DNA of 64,000 bases from Lewinellaceae bacterium. GTDB lineage: Bacteria; Bacteroidota; Bacteroidia; Chitinophagales; Saprospiraceae. Position 1 is the first letter of the stretch, and every line of letters starts with the position of its first letter. The translations under genes and the position numbers were made by a program. The stretch lies in assembly GCA_020636075.1 (NCBI GenBank), contig JACJYO010000013.1:62001-126000 (forward strand). Reading direction: 5' to 3'. The notes under the pieces are model-generated. The model did not search any database. It was not told where the DNA came from and saw nothing but the letters and a program-made list of their open reading frames with translations. Of this stretch, positions 51,766-61,101 are shown in pieces.

Positions 51766-54700
51766 TTGTCAGCACTAAACAAACGGTTGACTTTGCTGCC
51801 CTGTTTTCGTTTTTTGCTTTTGGTAGTTTTGTTTTTGGTTCAAGCCAGGGTTTGGAGCCAAAACGTCGTTTTTGAAAAAATCACCATCGAGAACGGCCTC
51901 TCGCAGGGCATGATTTTCGACATCCTGCAAACCCGCGACGGTTTCCTGTGGGTGGCTACGAAGGACGGGCTGAACCGCTACGACGGCTATAATTTCAAGC
52001 TATACAGCCACAACCCACTGGATTCTTTTTCGCTGGCGGAAGACAACGTGACGGCTTTGTTTGAAGACAGCCGGGGGCTGCTGTGGGTGGGCTTGGAAAG
52101 CAAGGGCATAGATGTTTATGACCCCAGGTCCGGGCTGTTTCACCATTGTCCCCTGAATTTTGAGCACGACCAAAAGCCTGCCGACTTTGACGTGTACGCC
52201 ATCTGTGAGGCGGCCGACGGGGCCATCTGTTTGATTCAGAAAGCCTTCGGCATGGTGCGTGTGGCAGTGCCGGAAGGCTATTTGACACAAGGCCCCGGCT
52301 CGGCTGGAGCCCTGAAGGCAGCCCTGTTCCCGGCCAGCCGTTTCGCTGCGCCGATGGATCAAGAGGAAGTGATTTTGACTGCCATAAGACCCCAATCTGA
52401 TGGCAGTTTGCAGGTGTACACCAACCGGTCGGCCTATCGGGTTGACGCTGAACAAGGCACTGTGGAGCCTCTTGCCTTGCCTGTCGCCGACGATTTCTGG
52501 GCCGGTTTGCCCTTTGGCTTTGCCCATTGCCGCAACGGGACGGTGGCGCCATATGAGCTGCCCGTTTTGGGCAAAGTGAATTGGGCCACGGCGAGGTCGG
52601 ATGCCGACGGAAGTTCTTGGGTGTCTGTCAACAACAAACTTTGGCGCCTCAAATCGGGAGATATCCCAGACTTCTCGACCCCGGAATGGGTGGTTGACCA
52701 AGACATATCCGTCGCCATGACCGACCGCAACGGCAACATCTGGGTAGGCACGCAGGGCTATGGGCTGCGCAAATTCAAACCCAAAGACCAACGCTTCAAT
52801 GCGGGCGCGACAGGCAATAGCATCTCGGGGCTATGGCGCGATATACGCGGCAAGTATTACTGCAAAGTGGTCAACGAGCTGTTCGCCTACGCCCCCCAGA
52901 GCAAGACCCTGAGCGCTCAGCACGCATTCCCACAGGGGCCGGACCGGGTGCTGGATATGTGCATAGCCCCCGACGGCGACATCTGGCTGCTGGGCCGCGA
53001 CAATGAGGAAAACGGGCTGGGAACGCTTCAACGCTACTCGCCGGATGCGACCTTGCTCCAGACTTTCCGGTTCACATTCAAATCCTATGTGTACGCACGG
53101 CTGCTCAGGAGCCACAATGGTCATTACTGGATAACGGGCATGGACTGCCAGTTGGCGCGGTTCAACCCGGCCTCTGCCCAGTTTGACTACTTCAATTACG
53201 CCTCGCTTTTTGGAGAGACCGCGCAGACCGTGCGGGCTCTGGCCTTGGCAGAAGACGGAAACGGCCGGCTCTGGATCGGCACACAGGAAGGACTGGTGCA
53301 TTTTTCACCCCAATCCCTCGACTTCCAACTGATGCAGGTGGACCTGAAAGCCCCCAACAGTTTGAGCCACAACGTCGTCCTCTGCCTCTTGCCCGATCCG
53401 GCAGACCCCAAAGGCGCCCTCTGGGTCGGCACCAAGGGCGGAGGCATCAATCGGCTCGACCTGAAAAACGGCCAGGTACGATACTTCATGCCCGCCGACG
53501 GGCTGCCCGACAAAGTGGTGTACGGCATATTGCCGGGGCGCGAGCCAGGAGAGTTCTGGTGCAGCACCAACCGGGGGCTGGCCAAGATCAGCCTCCCTTC
53601 AGCCCTACCCTCTGATGAGGACTGGAAGAAGGCTGCTATCACGACCTACACCGCTGCCAAAGACTTGCAAGACAACGAGTTCAACACACAGGCTTTTTTC
53701 AAAGCCTCCAATGGAGAAGTGCTGTTCGGGGGCGTGAACGGGCTGAACCGGTTTTTCCCGGAAGCCGTGCGCCCGGATACCTTCCCGCAGCCCGTGTTCA
53801 TCGTTGGCTTGGAAGTCAACCATGAGCCGGCCACTTCCGGCCCAAACGAACTACTGCAAAAACCGCTGGAATACCTGGACGAACTTCACCTGCGTTACGA
53901 CCAGAACAACTTGTCCTTCGAGTTCGCCACACTGGATTTCACTGATCCGGCCAAAAACCGATACCGCTATCGGTTGGCGGGCCTCGATCCCGATTGGGTG
54001 GAAACGGGCAGCAGTCGCTTTGCGCACTTCAACCACCTCATGGCCGGCCGCTACACGTTCCGGGTGCAGGGCAACAACGGAGAGGGCGGCTGGTGGGAAG
54101 CGGCCAACCCCATTACCGTGGTGATTCATCCACCGTGGTGGCGTTCGAATTTGGCCTGCCTGTTCTACTTAGCCCTGCTCGTTTGGGTGGGATGGCGGGC
54201 CTACCAGTTTCAAATCCGCCGCGTGAAAGAACGTGAGCAACTGGCCTTTGAGCACCGCGAGACCGAGCGTGTGAAAGCGATGGAACAGATGAAAACCGAT
54301 TTTTTCAGCAATGTGACGCACGAGTTCCGAACCCCGCTGACGCTGATGCTCGAACCGTTGCGACGGGCTTTGCCCAAGATAACAGATTCAGAAGCGCGCG
54401 AAAACGTCCGATTGGCAGAGGCCAACAGCCGAAAATTGCTTGGCCTCGTCAACCAACTGTTAGACATGGCAAAACTCGAAAGCAGCCAAATGACCCTTGA
54501 CCTGCGGCGCGGCGATTTGGACCAGACCTTGCGCGATGTGTTCGAACGCTTTTTGCCGCTGGCCGAAAAACGAGGCGTGAAACTGAAACTCCGCAGTGAA
54601 GATTCGAGCACTTTTGATAAATTGAAAAACCTGATCTACGACGCAGGCAAAGCGGAATTGGTGCTGAACAATTTAATTTCCAATGCCTTTAAATTTACGC

Positions 54701-55890
54701 CGACGCCGGGTCAAGTGGTGGTATCCGTGAACGTCGTAAGGGTTCCGAACCCTTACGACCTTAGCCCTTCTGACGTGGAGGCTATCGAAATCCGCATCGC
54801 TGACACGGGCATCGGCATCGCCCCGGAAAATCTGGGCAAAATCTTCGAGCGCTTTTACCAGGTGGACGACTCGAACACGAGAGCCGGAGCGGGAACGGGC
54901 ATCGGCCTTGCGCTGAGCAAGGAACTGGCCGAACTCATGGGCGGCGGCATTCAGGTAGAAAGTGAATTGGGAAAGGGATCGGTGTTCACATTTTGGTTAC
55001 CGGCCTCACCCCCCAACTTCGCCCCTCCCTCCGGCTTTCGCTCCAATGAAGTGGGGGAGGCGATGGGAGCGCCGTTGCGCTCCCCCGCTTCATTGGAGCG
55101 GGAGCCGGGGGGAGAGGCGAAGTTGGTCCTGCTCATCGAAGACAACGCGGAGTTGCGCGGCTTTATCCGGCAGTGCATCGGCGGGGCCTGGCAAATAGCC
55201 GAAGCCTCCGATGGGGCAGAAGGGGTGAAAAAAGCGCTGAAACTGATACCCGACCTCGTGATCTCGGATGTTGCGATGCCCCGCAAGGATGGCTTTGAGG
55301 TGTGCGACGAGTTAAAAAACAACGAACTGACTTCCCACATCCCCCTCATATTACTCACCGCAAAATCGGCTACCGAATCCAGAATCAGGGGGCTGCGCAC
55401 AGGAGCCGACGACTACCTGACCAAGCCCTTCAACACCGACGAACTGCTGGCCCGTATGACGAATCTGGTGGAAACACGCCGCCGCCTGCAACAACGATAC
55501 AACCAAGCGCTCGCCGAGTCGGGGCGCGCGCAACCCTTCGCGGCTGCCACCGACCAAACCGACTTTCTCACCGCGCCTGATCGCCGGTTTTTGCAGCGAT
55601 TCACCGCAATGGTCGAGCAACACTTGTCCGACGAACAGATCGGAGTGGAAGGTTTTGCCAAAAAAATGCACCTGGGCCGGGTGCAGCTCCACCGCAAGTT
55701 GAAAGCCATCACCGACCAGAACGTGAGCGATTTTGTGCGAGACTACCGCCTCGACCGCGCGCTGGCCATGCTCAAAAACCACGAAGGCATGGTGTACGAG
55801 GTGGCTTCACGGGTAGGTTTTGGCAGTGAAAAGTATTTTTCGAGGGCGTTCAAAAACAAATTCGGCGTACCGCCCAGCCAGATCATGTAA
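51766..55890 (+). CDS. Hybrid two-component system regulator (HTCS), with two in-frame palindromes
   Basis: 1374 residues, one protein holding sensor, kinase, receiver and DNA-binding parts. A signal peptide (about 1-32) precedes about 14 propeller repeats (35-700, e.g. SRGLLWVGLESKGIDVYD), a Y_Y_Y domain (about 730-790) and one membrane helix (about 805-825). Inside the cell are a HisKA domain with His852 in NVTHEFRTPLTL, an ATP-binding domain (IADTGIGIAPENLGKIFERF, GTGIGLALSKELAELMGG), a receiver domain with Asp1168 in ISDVAMP and the Lys in YLTKPFNTDEL, and an AraC helix-turn-helix at the end. Start is a TTG at 51766, as no ATG would keep the signal peptide. It probably senses glycan or peptide fragments. 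See findings for the palindromes. Confidence 0.92.
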   Translation: MSALNKRLTLLPCFRFLLLVVLFLVQARVWSQNVVFEKITIENGLSQGMIFDILQTRDGFLWVATKDGLNRYDGYNFKLYSHNPLDSFSLAEDNVTALFEDSRGLLWVGLESKGIDVYDPRSGLFHHCPLNFEHDQKPADFDVYAICEAADGAICLIQKAFGMVRVAVPEGYLTQGPGSAGALKAALFPASRFAAPMDQEEVILTAIRPQSDGSLQVYTNRSAYRVDAEQGTVEPLALPVADDFWAGLPFGFAHCRNGTVAPYELPVLGKVNWATARSDADGSSWVSVNNKLWRLKSGDIPDFSTPEWVVDQDISVAMTDRNGNIWVGTQGYGLRKFKPKDQRFNAGATGNSISGLWRDIRGKYYCKVVNELFAYAPQSKTLSAQHAFPQGPDRVLDMCIAPDGDIWLLGRDNEENGLGTLQRYSPDATLLQTFRFTFKSYVYARLLRSHNGHYWITGMDCQLARFNPASAQFDYFNYASLFGETAQTVRALALAEDGNGRLWIGTQEGLVHFSPQSLDFQLMQVDLKAPNSLSHNVVLCLLPDPADPKGALWVGTKGGGINRLDLKNGQVRYFMPADGLPDKVVYGILPGREPGEFWCSTNRGLAKISLPSALPSDEDWKKAAITTYTAAKDLQDNEFNTQAFFKASNGEVLFGGVNGLNRFFPEAVRPDTFPQPVFIVGLEVNHEPATSGPNELLQKPLEYLDELHLRYDQNNLSFEFATLDFTDPAKNRYRYRLAGLDPDWVETGSSRFAHFNHLMAGRYTFRVQGNNGEGGWWEAANPITVVIHPPWWRSNLACLFYLALLVWVGWRAYQFQIRRVKEREQLAFEHRETERVKAMEQMKTDFFSNVTHEFRTPLTLMLEPLRRALPKITDSEARENVRLAEANSRKLLGLVNQLLDMAKLESSQMTLDLRRGDLDQTLRDVFERFLPLAEKRGVKLKLRSEDSSTFDKLKNLIYDAGKAELVLNNLISNAFKFTPTPGQVVVSVNVVRVPNPYDLSPSDVEAIEIRIADTGIGIAPENLGKIFERFYQVDDSNTRAGAGTGIGLALSKELAELMGGGIQVESELGKGSVFTFWLPASPPNFAPPSGFRSNEVGEAMGAPLRSPASLEREPGGEAKLVLLIEDNAELRGFIRQCIGGAWQIAEASDGAEGVKKALKLIPDLVISDVAMPRKDGFEVCDELKNNELTSHIPLILLTAKSATESRIRGLRTGADDYLTKPFNTDELLARMTNLVETRRRLQQRYNQALAESGRAQPFAAATDQTDFLTAPDRRFLQRFTAMVEQHLSDEQIGVEGFAKKMHLGRVQLHRKLKAITDQNVSDFVRDYRLDRALAMLKNHEGMVYEVASRVGFGSEKYFSRAFKNKFGVPPSQIM
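54733..54759. repeat. In-frame 13-bp palindrome inside the HTCS ATP-binding domain
   Basis: gtcgtaagggttc (54733-54745) and gaacccttacgac (54747-54759) form a perfect hairpin around a single base. It is read in frame as VVRVPNPYDL, in a loop between two strands of the ATP-binding domain where most kinases have only a few residues. Confidence 0.75.
55013..55126. repeat. In-frame 47-bp inverted repeat between kinase and receiver
   Basis: The arms 55013-55059 and 55080-55126 are reverse complements in 42 of 47 positions, with a 20-base loop. The left arm begins ccaacttcgcccctccctcc and the right arm ends gaggcgaagttgg. The element is translated without a stop as a Pro/Gly/Glu/Arg-rich linker (starts PPNFAPPSGFRSNEVG, ends REPGGEAK) joining the ATP-binding domain to the receiver domain. 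Confidence 0.85.
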
Positions 55891-56158
55891 CGTCAGGGCA
55901 CCACCATGCAACCTCAGGTTACCTTACCTCAAAATGTAACCTCAGGATACCACGATGAAACGACAAGTTTCCCGCCCCGCCCGGCCCCGCCCACACTTTT
56001 GTCCCACAGGAAAAAGGCCGGCCCGCCCAAGAGGCGGGATTCGTACTCCTTTTCAAGGCTGACCGGGGCGACCCCCGTTCTGGTCAGCCGATCCCTCCCT
56101 TTGGGGCCGGTCGCTTTTTCCTGATTTTGTTTTTCTCATTTCAAATCAGGTTTTAATT
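55891..56158. other. Gap with repeats and terminator-like hairpin before the BspA-type gene
   Basis: A direct repeat aacctcagg occurs at about 55909 and 55938. A stem ggctgacc (56057-56064) with ggtcagcc (56082-56089) encloses gggg/cccc. A second pairing gaccgg/ccggtc with a following gctttttcc run is possible for 56061-56120. It looks like a terminator after the HTCS gene; the start of the next gene follows about 40 bases later. Confidence 0.5.
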
Positions 56159-59100
56159 ATGAAAAGCAGTACGACAAACGGCAGCGGCTTTCAGCTACAA
56201 ATCCCTTCTATCCTTCTGGCTTTGTTGTTTTTGCTGCCCTCGGCAGCATCAGCGCAGGCCGATGCCTTCATCACCACCTGGAAAACCAACAACCCCGGTA
56301 CCTCCAACAGTACTTCCATCACCATACCCACTACCGGCAGCGGCTACAACTACGAGGTGGACTGGGACAACGACGGCATCTATGACCAGTCGGGCCTCAC
56401 GGGCAATGTGACCCACAATTTCGGTGCAGCCGGCACCTACACCATCCGCATACGCGGCAGTTTCCCGCGCATTTATTTCAACAACGGCGGCGACGGCCGA
56501 AAACTGTTAGACATCAGCCAATGGGGGGCCATTGCCTGGACTTCGATGGAATGGGCATTTTTGGGCTGCTCCAACCTGAACATCAGCGCCACAGACCTGC
56601 CCAACCAGAGCGGGGTGACCGAAATGGCCTTCATGTTCGGTGGATGTACTGCCTTGAACGGCCCCGCCAACATCGGCAGCTGGAACACGTCGGCGGTGAC
56701 CAGTATGGATCATATGTTTTTCGGGGCCAGTTCGTTCAACCAGCCCATCGGCGGCTGGAACACGGCGGCGGTGACCGATATGAGCGGCATGTTTACCGGC
56801 GCCAGCGCCTTCAACCAGCCCATCGGCGGCTGGAACACGGCAGCGGTGACCAATATGGGCGGCATGTTTGCCTTCGCCAGTTCGTTCAACCAGCCCATCG
56901 GCGGCTGGAACACGTCGGCGGTGACCGATATGAGCGGCATGTTTTCCAACGCCAGTTCCTTCAACCAGCCCATCGGCGGCTGGAACACGTCGGCGGTGAC
57001 CAGTATAAACAACATGTTTAGAAACGCCAGTTCGTTCAACCAGCCCATCGGCGGCTGGAACACGTCGGCGGTGACCATAATGCAAGCCGTGTTTTTCGGG
57101 GCCAGTTCGTTCAACCAGCCCATCGGCGGCTGGAACACGTCGGCGGTGACAGACATGACCAGCATGTTTTTCGGGGCCAGTTCGTTCAACCAGCCCATCG
57201 GTGGCTGGAACACGTCGGCGGTGATCAGTATGGGCGGCATGTTTGCCAACGCCAGTTCGTTCAACCAGCCCATCGGCGCCTGGGCCTTGAATGGGTCGGC
57301 TATCCTGAACGGTATGCTGGACAACTGTGGCATGGACTGCAACAATTACAGCAGCACCCTCATCGGCTGGAGCAACAACCCCGCCACGCCAAACGGCCGC
57401 TCCCTGGGCGCAATCGGCAGGCAGTACGGTACCAACGCCGTGGCAGCCCGCACCAACTTAGACGTAACCAAAACCTGGGCCTTCACCGGCGACGCGGCGA
57501 GCGGCACGAACTGTGTGGCGACCGATGCCTTCATCACCACCTGGAAAACCGACAACCCCGGCGTCTCCAACAGTACTTCCATCACCATACCCACTACCGG
57601 CAGCGGCTACAACTACGAGGTGGACTGGGACAACGACGGCATTTATGACCAGTCGGGCCTCACAGGTGATGTGACCCACAATTTCGGCGCAGCCGGCACC
57701 TACACCATCCGCATACGCGGCAGTTTCCCGCGCATTTCTTTCATCACCGGCGACGGCCAAAAACTGCTGGACATCAGCCAATGGGGCGCTATTGCCTGGA
57801 CTTCGATGGAAACGGCATTTTTTGGCTGCTCCAACCTGAACATCAGCGCCACAGACCTGCCCAACCTGAGCGGGGTGACCGAAATGGCCTTAATGTTCCG
57901 TGGATGTACCGCCTTGAACAGCCCCGCCAACATCGGCGGCTGGAACACGTCGTCGGTGACTAATATGAGCGGCATGTTTTTCTTGGCCAGTTCGTTCAAC
58001 CAGCCCATAAGCGGCTGGAACACGTCGGCGGTGACCAATATGGGCAGCATGTTTACCGGGGCCAGTTCGTTCAACCAGCCAATCGGCGGCTGGAACACGT
58101 CGGCGGTGACCAGTATGAGCGGCATGTTTTCCGGGGCCAGTTCGTTCAACCAGCCCATCGACGGCTGGAACACGTCGGCGGTGACCAATATGGGCGCTAT
58201 GTTTTCCGTGGCCAGTTCGTTCAATCAGCCCATCGGCGGCTGGAACACGTCGTCGGTGACCAATATGGGCCGCATGTTTACCGGGGCCAGTTCGTTCAAC
58301 CAGCCCATCGGCAGTTGGAACACATCGGCGGTGACCAATATGGGAGCCATGTTTAGAAACGCCACTGCCTTCAACCAGCCCATCGGCGGCTGGGCATTGA
58401 ATGCGTCGGTTGACCTGAACGGTATGCTGGACGACTGCGGCATGGACTGCATCAATTACAGCAGCACCCTCATCGGCTGGAGCAACAACCCAGCCACGCC
58501 AAACGGCCGCTCCCTGGGCGCAGCCGGCAGAAAATACGAGGACAGCGCCGCAGCGGCCCGCACTAACCTGACCAGCACCAAAGGCTGGACCATCAACGGG
58601 GATGCCCTGATACCCACCGCCGACGCCGGGCCTGACCAGACGGACGCGGCCACCTGCGGCCTCACCCTGGTCACCCTGGCGGCCAACGCGCCATCGCCCG
58701 GCGCCGGCGCCTGGAGCATCGTTAGCGGCACGGGCGGCAGTTTCGGCGACGCCAGCAACCCCTCTTCCACTTTTTCCGGCACAGCCGGAACGACCTATAC
58801 CCTGCGCTGGACGGTGACCAACGCGCCCTGCACCAGCACCGACGACGTGGTCATCGCCTTCAACCAAAACCCGACAGCGGCCAACGCCGGCCCCGACCAG
58901 ACGCTGTTGACTACCCTGACCAACCTCGAGGGCAATACGCCCGCGATTGGTACGGGCGTGTGGAGTATCGTCAATGGCGAGGGGGGGAGTTTTGATGACC
59001 CTACCAGCCCGACTGCTGGTTTTCTCGGCGCTTCCGGTACGATCTATACCCTGCGCTGGACGATTTCAAACGCTCCTTGTGCAGCCTCAAACGATGACGT

Positions 59101-59758
59101 AACAATCGCTCTTGAAACCGTGGAAGACGACGCTGACGGCGACGGTGTGCCCAATGAGGCGGATAACTGCCCCGCTACGCCCAACCCGACACAGGAAGAC
59201 TCCGATTGCGATGGCACAGGCGATGCCTGTGATGTATGCCCCGGCGGCGACGATTCGGTGGACAACAACAACGATGGCCTGCCCGACTGCAAATACCCGC
59301 CCGCTTACGCCGACATCATCGCAGATTGGAAATGCGCCAACAACAAAGTCTATATCTGCCACGCAGGCGGCAACACCCTGTGCGTCAGCCAAAACGCACT
59401 GGCTGCACACATCGCCCACGGCGACTACATCGGCCCTTGCGGCAGCGCTTCCTGCAACGGAAACCGATCGGTCAGCGAGGTGTCCAGGGCAATTCCAGCG
59501 CCGTCGGAGGTCAACCTTTTCCCCAACCCTGCTCAGCGCGAAGCCTGGCTCGATTTGTCGGCCTGCGAAGACAGGGTGGTCAGTATCCGCCTGATGGATG
59601 TGCGGGGAGGGCTGCTGCGGGAAATCAACCTGGTGGGACTGGAGCGCGGACTGCTGCGGCTTGATTTGAGCGGGCTGACAGCAGGCATGTACTTCGTGCA
59701 GATTCAGGTGAAAGGAGAGCGCAAACAGGTGCTGAAGTTGGTGGTAGTGGAACGATGA
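56159..59758 (+). CDS. BspA-type leucine-rich repeat surface protein with T9SS sorting domain
   Basis: 1199 residues. The signal peptide is about 1-36 (ending ASAQA). Two tandem copies of a large module follow. Each has a PKD-like part (DAFITTWKT, YEVDWDNDGIYDQSGLTG) and a run of 25-residue BspA/DUF285 repeats of the form NQPIGGWNTSAVTxMxxMF, eight in the first and six in the second. Then come two Ig-like domains (about 820-980), thrombospondin type 3 calcium-binding repeats (DADGDGVPNEADNCP, DSDCDGTGDACDVCP), a Cys-rich segment and a type A sorting domain (about 1110-1199, NLFPNPAQREAW ... GMYFVQI). It is probably a surface adhesin. The HTCS gene upstream may regulate it. Confidence 0.9.
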   Translation: MKSSTTNGSGFQLQIPSILLALLFLLPSAASAQADAFITTWKTNNPGTSNSTSITIPTTGSGYNYEVDWDNDGIYDQSGLTGNVTHNFGAAGTYTIRIRGSFPRIYFNNGGDGRKLLDISQWGAIAWTSMEWAFLGCSNLNISATDLPNQSGVTEMAFMFGGCTALNGPANIGSWNTSAVTSMDHMFFGASSFNQPIGGWNTAAVTDMSGMFTGASAFNQPIGGWNTAAVTNMGGMFAFASSFNQPIGGWNTSAVTDMSGMFSNASSFNQPIGGWNTSAVTSINNMFRNASSFNQPIGGWNTSAVTIMQAVFFGASSFNQPIGGWNTSAVTDMTSMFFGASSFNQPIGGWNTSAVISMGGMFANASSFNQPIGAWALNGSAILNGMLDNCGMDCNNYSSTLIGWSNNPATPNGRSLGAIGRQYGTNAVAARTNLDVTKTWAFTGDAASGTNCVATDAFITTWKTDNPGVSNSTSITIPTTGSGYNYEVDWDNDGIYDQSGLTGDVTHNFGAAGTYTIRIRGSFPRISFITGDGQKLLDISQWGAIAWTSMETAFFGCSNLNISATDLPNLSGVTEMALMFRGCTALNSPANIGGWNTSSVTNMSGMFFLASSFNQPISGWNTSAVTNMGSMFTGASSFNQPIGGWNTSAVTSMSGMFSGASSFNQPIDGWNTSAVTNMGAMFSVASSFNQPIGGWNTSSVTNMGRMFTGASSFNQPIGSWNTSAVTNMGAMFRNATAFNQPIGGWALNASVDLNGMLDDCGMDCINYSSTLIGWSNNPATPNGRSLGAAGRKYEDSAAAARTNLTSTKGWTINGDALIPTADAGPDQTDAATCGLTLVTLAANAPSPGAGAWSIVSGTGGSFGDASNPSSTFSGTAGTTYTLRWTVTNAPCTSTDDVVIAFNQNPTAANAGPDQTLLTTLTNLEGNTPAIGTGVWSIVNGEGGSFDDPTSPTAGFLGASGTIYTLRWTISNAPCAASNDDVTIALETVEDDADGDGVPNEADNCPATPNPTQEDSDCDGTGDACDVCPGGDDSVDNNNDGLPDCKYPPAYADIIADWKCANNKVYICHAGGNTLCVSQNALAAHIAHGDYIGPCGSASCNGNRSVSEVSRAIPAPSEVNLFPNPAQREAWLDLSACEDRVVSIRLMDVRGGLLREINLVGLERGLLRLDLSGLTAGMYFVQIQVKGERKQVLKLVVVER

Positions 59759-59780
59759 TTTTGGCCTGAAGTTTTTTTTG

Positions 59781-59958
59781 CCGATGAGGGTGTCTCATAA
59801 GCCCTCACACGCGCAAGTAGTTCCTGATTTTCAACACGAGACACGGAGGCCACGGAGAACACGGAGTTTAATTCTCCGTGGCCTCCGTGTCTCCGTAGTA
59901 AATAAAATATTCTACGGCGGGCATTTCGGATTTCTCTCTTTTGAGACACCCTCATCGG
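59781..59958. repeat. 178-bp nested inverted repeat
   Basis: Outer arms ccgatgagggtgtctca (59781-59797) and tgagacaccctcatcgg (59942-59958) are perfect over 17 bases. Inner arms 59838-59858 (gagacacggaggccacggaga, one base over the limit if quoted in full) and 59873-59893 are perfect over 21 bases with a 14-base loop. It begins 23 bases after the BspA-type gene. The architecture copies that of the 43.7 kb repeat with different sequence. Confidence 0.8.
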
Positions 59959-60261
59959 CTTTTTGTATCAAATGCTCGTAATGTCGCGATTTGCTATTTT
60001 TGGAAAAACGCCATTCCCTACGGCAGTTCTTGCCTCGAACTCCACACTGAAAATGACCCCGTCGTTTCTGACAAAGAAGACATGGATTATCCCTTCCTGC
60101 TCGCCGCTTAAGGCCACCCGGTCGTGTTTTGGAAAGACAGGTGCTGTTTATACCTGATCAAGTGATCAACAGAGGGTACGTCTGGCAGGGGTTGTCTGCG
60201 ATGAATTATCAAGTGTGGGTAAATGCATACGGTCGATGTATCTTTACTGAAAAATTGCTGT
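59959..60261. other. Gap upstream of the phosphodiester glycosidase gene
   Basis: 303 bases with no convincing gene. The minus strand of about 59990-60130 is open and reads like ordinary protein (VFFVRNDGVIFSVEFEAR), but a stop lies in frame just upstream and no start fits. It may be a remnant of a gene. Confidence 0.4.
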
Positions 60262-61086
60262 ATGCGCATCCACTCCTTTGCCCGCTACCTGCTATTTGCC
60301 TTATTATTGTTGGGTGCGGCTTGCGCCAGCCAGCCCTGGAAAAACCGACAACTAGCTCCCGGCCTCCAATGGCAACATGTGCACACCGAACAGGGCATGC
60401 CGGGTAAACAAAATGTGCATGTGTTGACGGTAAATCCGCAGCAGCGCACCCTCACGCTCGCTTTTGTAACGGATACTTTCCTTCGAACCAGCCAGTTTGG
60501 GTATGATAATAAAGCACTGGCAGCGATGAATGCCGGTTTTTTTAAAATCAAAGAAGGGCGGGGCTCAGCGACCTACCTTCGGGTAAACGGCCAAACAATC
60601 GACGATCTGCCGACACAGGATCACCCCAGGCTCAATGGCGCGCTCATCCTGCCAATGCGTGGCATGCCGCACATCGAATATGCACAACCCAATGCGGTGT
60701 ACAATGCCGCCCCGGCCGACGAAACGGTGCTGGTGACCGGCCCGGTGCTCCTGCTCGACGGGAAGGCACAGGCTATGGATTCCACGTCCGAATTTATCAG
60801 CCACCGGCACCCCCGCAGTTGCCTGTGTACTACCGGGCGTGGCACGACGCTGCTCGTTACCGTCGACGGCCGAAACGAGGAAGCCCTGGGGATGTCGCTG
60901 TTCGAATTGACAGATTTATTGAAAAAATTGCGCTGCCGCAATGCCATCAATCTCGACGGCGGCGGCTCTACCACGCTCTGGATCAAGGACCAGCCCGACA
61001 AGGGCGTCGTCAACTGTCCGTCGGACAATAAACAATTCGATCATGCAGGCGAGCGCCCGGTAGGGAATGTGCTTTTGGTGCGGTGA
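60262..61086 (+). CDS. Phosphodiester glycosidase (NAGPA-like) lipoprotein
   Basis: 274 residues from the ATG at 60262 (MRIHSFARYLLFALLLLGAAC); the longer frame with another ATG adds 13 residues before the signal. The lipobox LGAAC at 17-21 indicates a lipoprotein. The NAGPA-type domain (about 45-274) is shown by LAAMNAGFFKIKEG, ATYLRVNGQ, VDGRNEEALGMSLFELTDLL and NLDGGGSTTLWIK, the last being the family hallmark. Related enzymes remove GlcNAc from phosphodiesters. Substrate in this cell is unknown. Confidence 0.85.
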   Translation: MRIHSFARYLLFALLLLGAACASQPWKNRQLAPGLQWQHVHTEQGMPGKQNVHVLTVNPQQRTLTLAFVTDTFLRTSQFGYDNKALAAMNAGFFKIKEGRGSATYLRVNGQTIDDLPTQDHPRLNGALILPMRGMPHIEYAQPNAVYNAAPADETVLVTGPVLLLDGKAQAMDSTSEFISHRHPRSCLCTTGRGTTLLVTVDGRNEEALGMSLFELTDLLKKLRCRNAINLDGGGSTTLWIKDQPDKGVVNCPSDNKQFDHAGERPVGNVLLVR

Positions 61087-61101
61087 AGGCGCCGGGTGCT
61101 G

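Noticed and set aside
56473..58867. Long minus-strand frames across the BspA-type gene
   Set aside because: They exist because the 75-base repeat has no stops in the opposite frames. They have no start context, no family match and only repeat-derived composition.
59990..60130. A minus-strand coding region (reads VFFVRNDGVIFSVEFEAR)
   Set aside because: The reading is protein-like, but there is an in-frame stop just upstream, no suitable start and no recognised family. At most it is a gene remnant.
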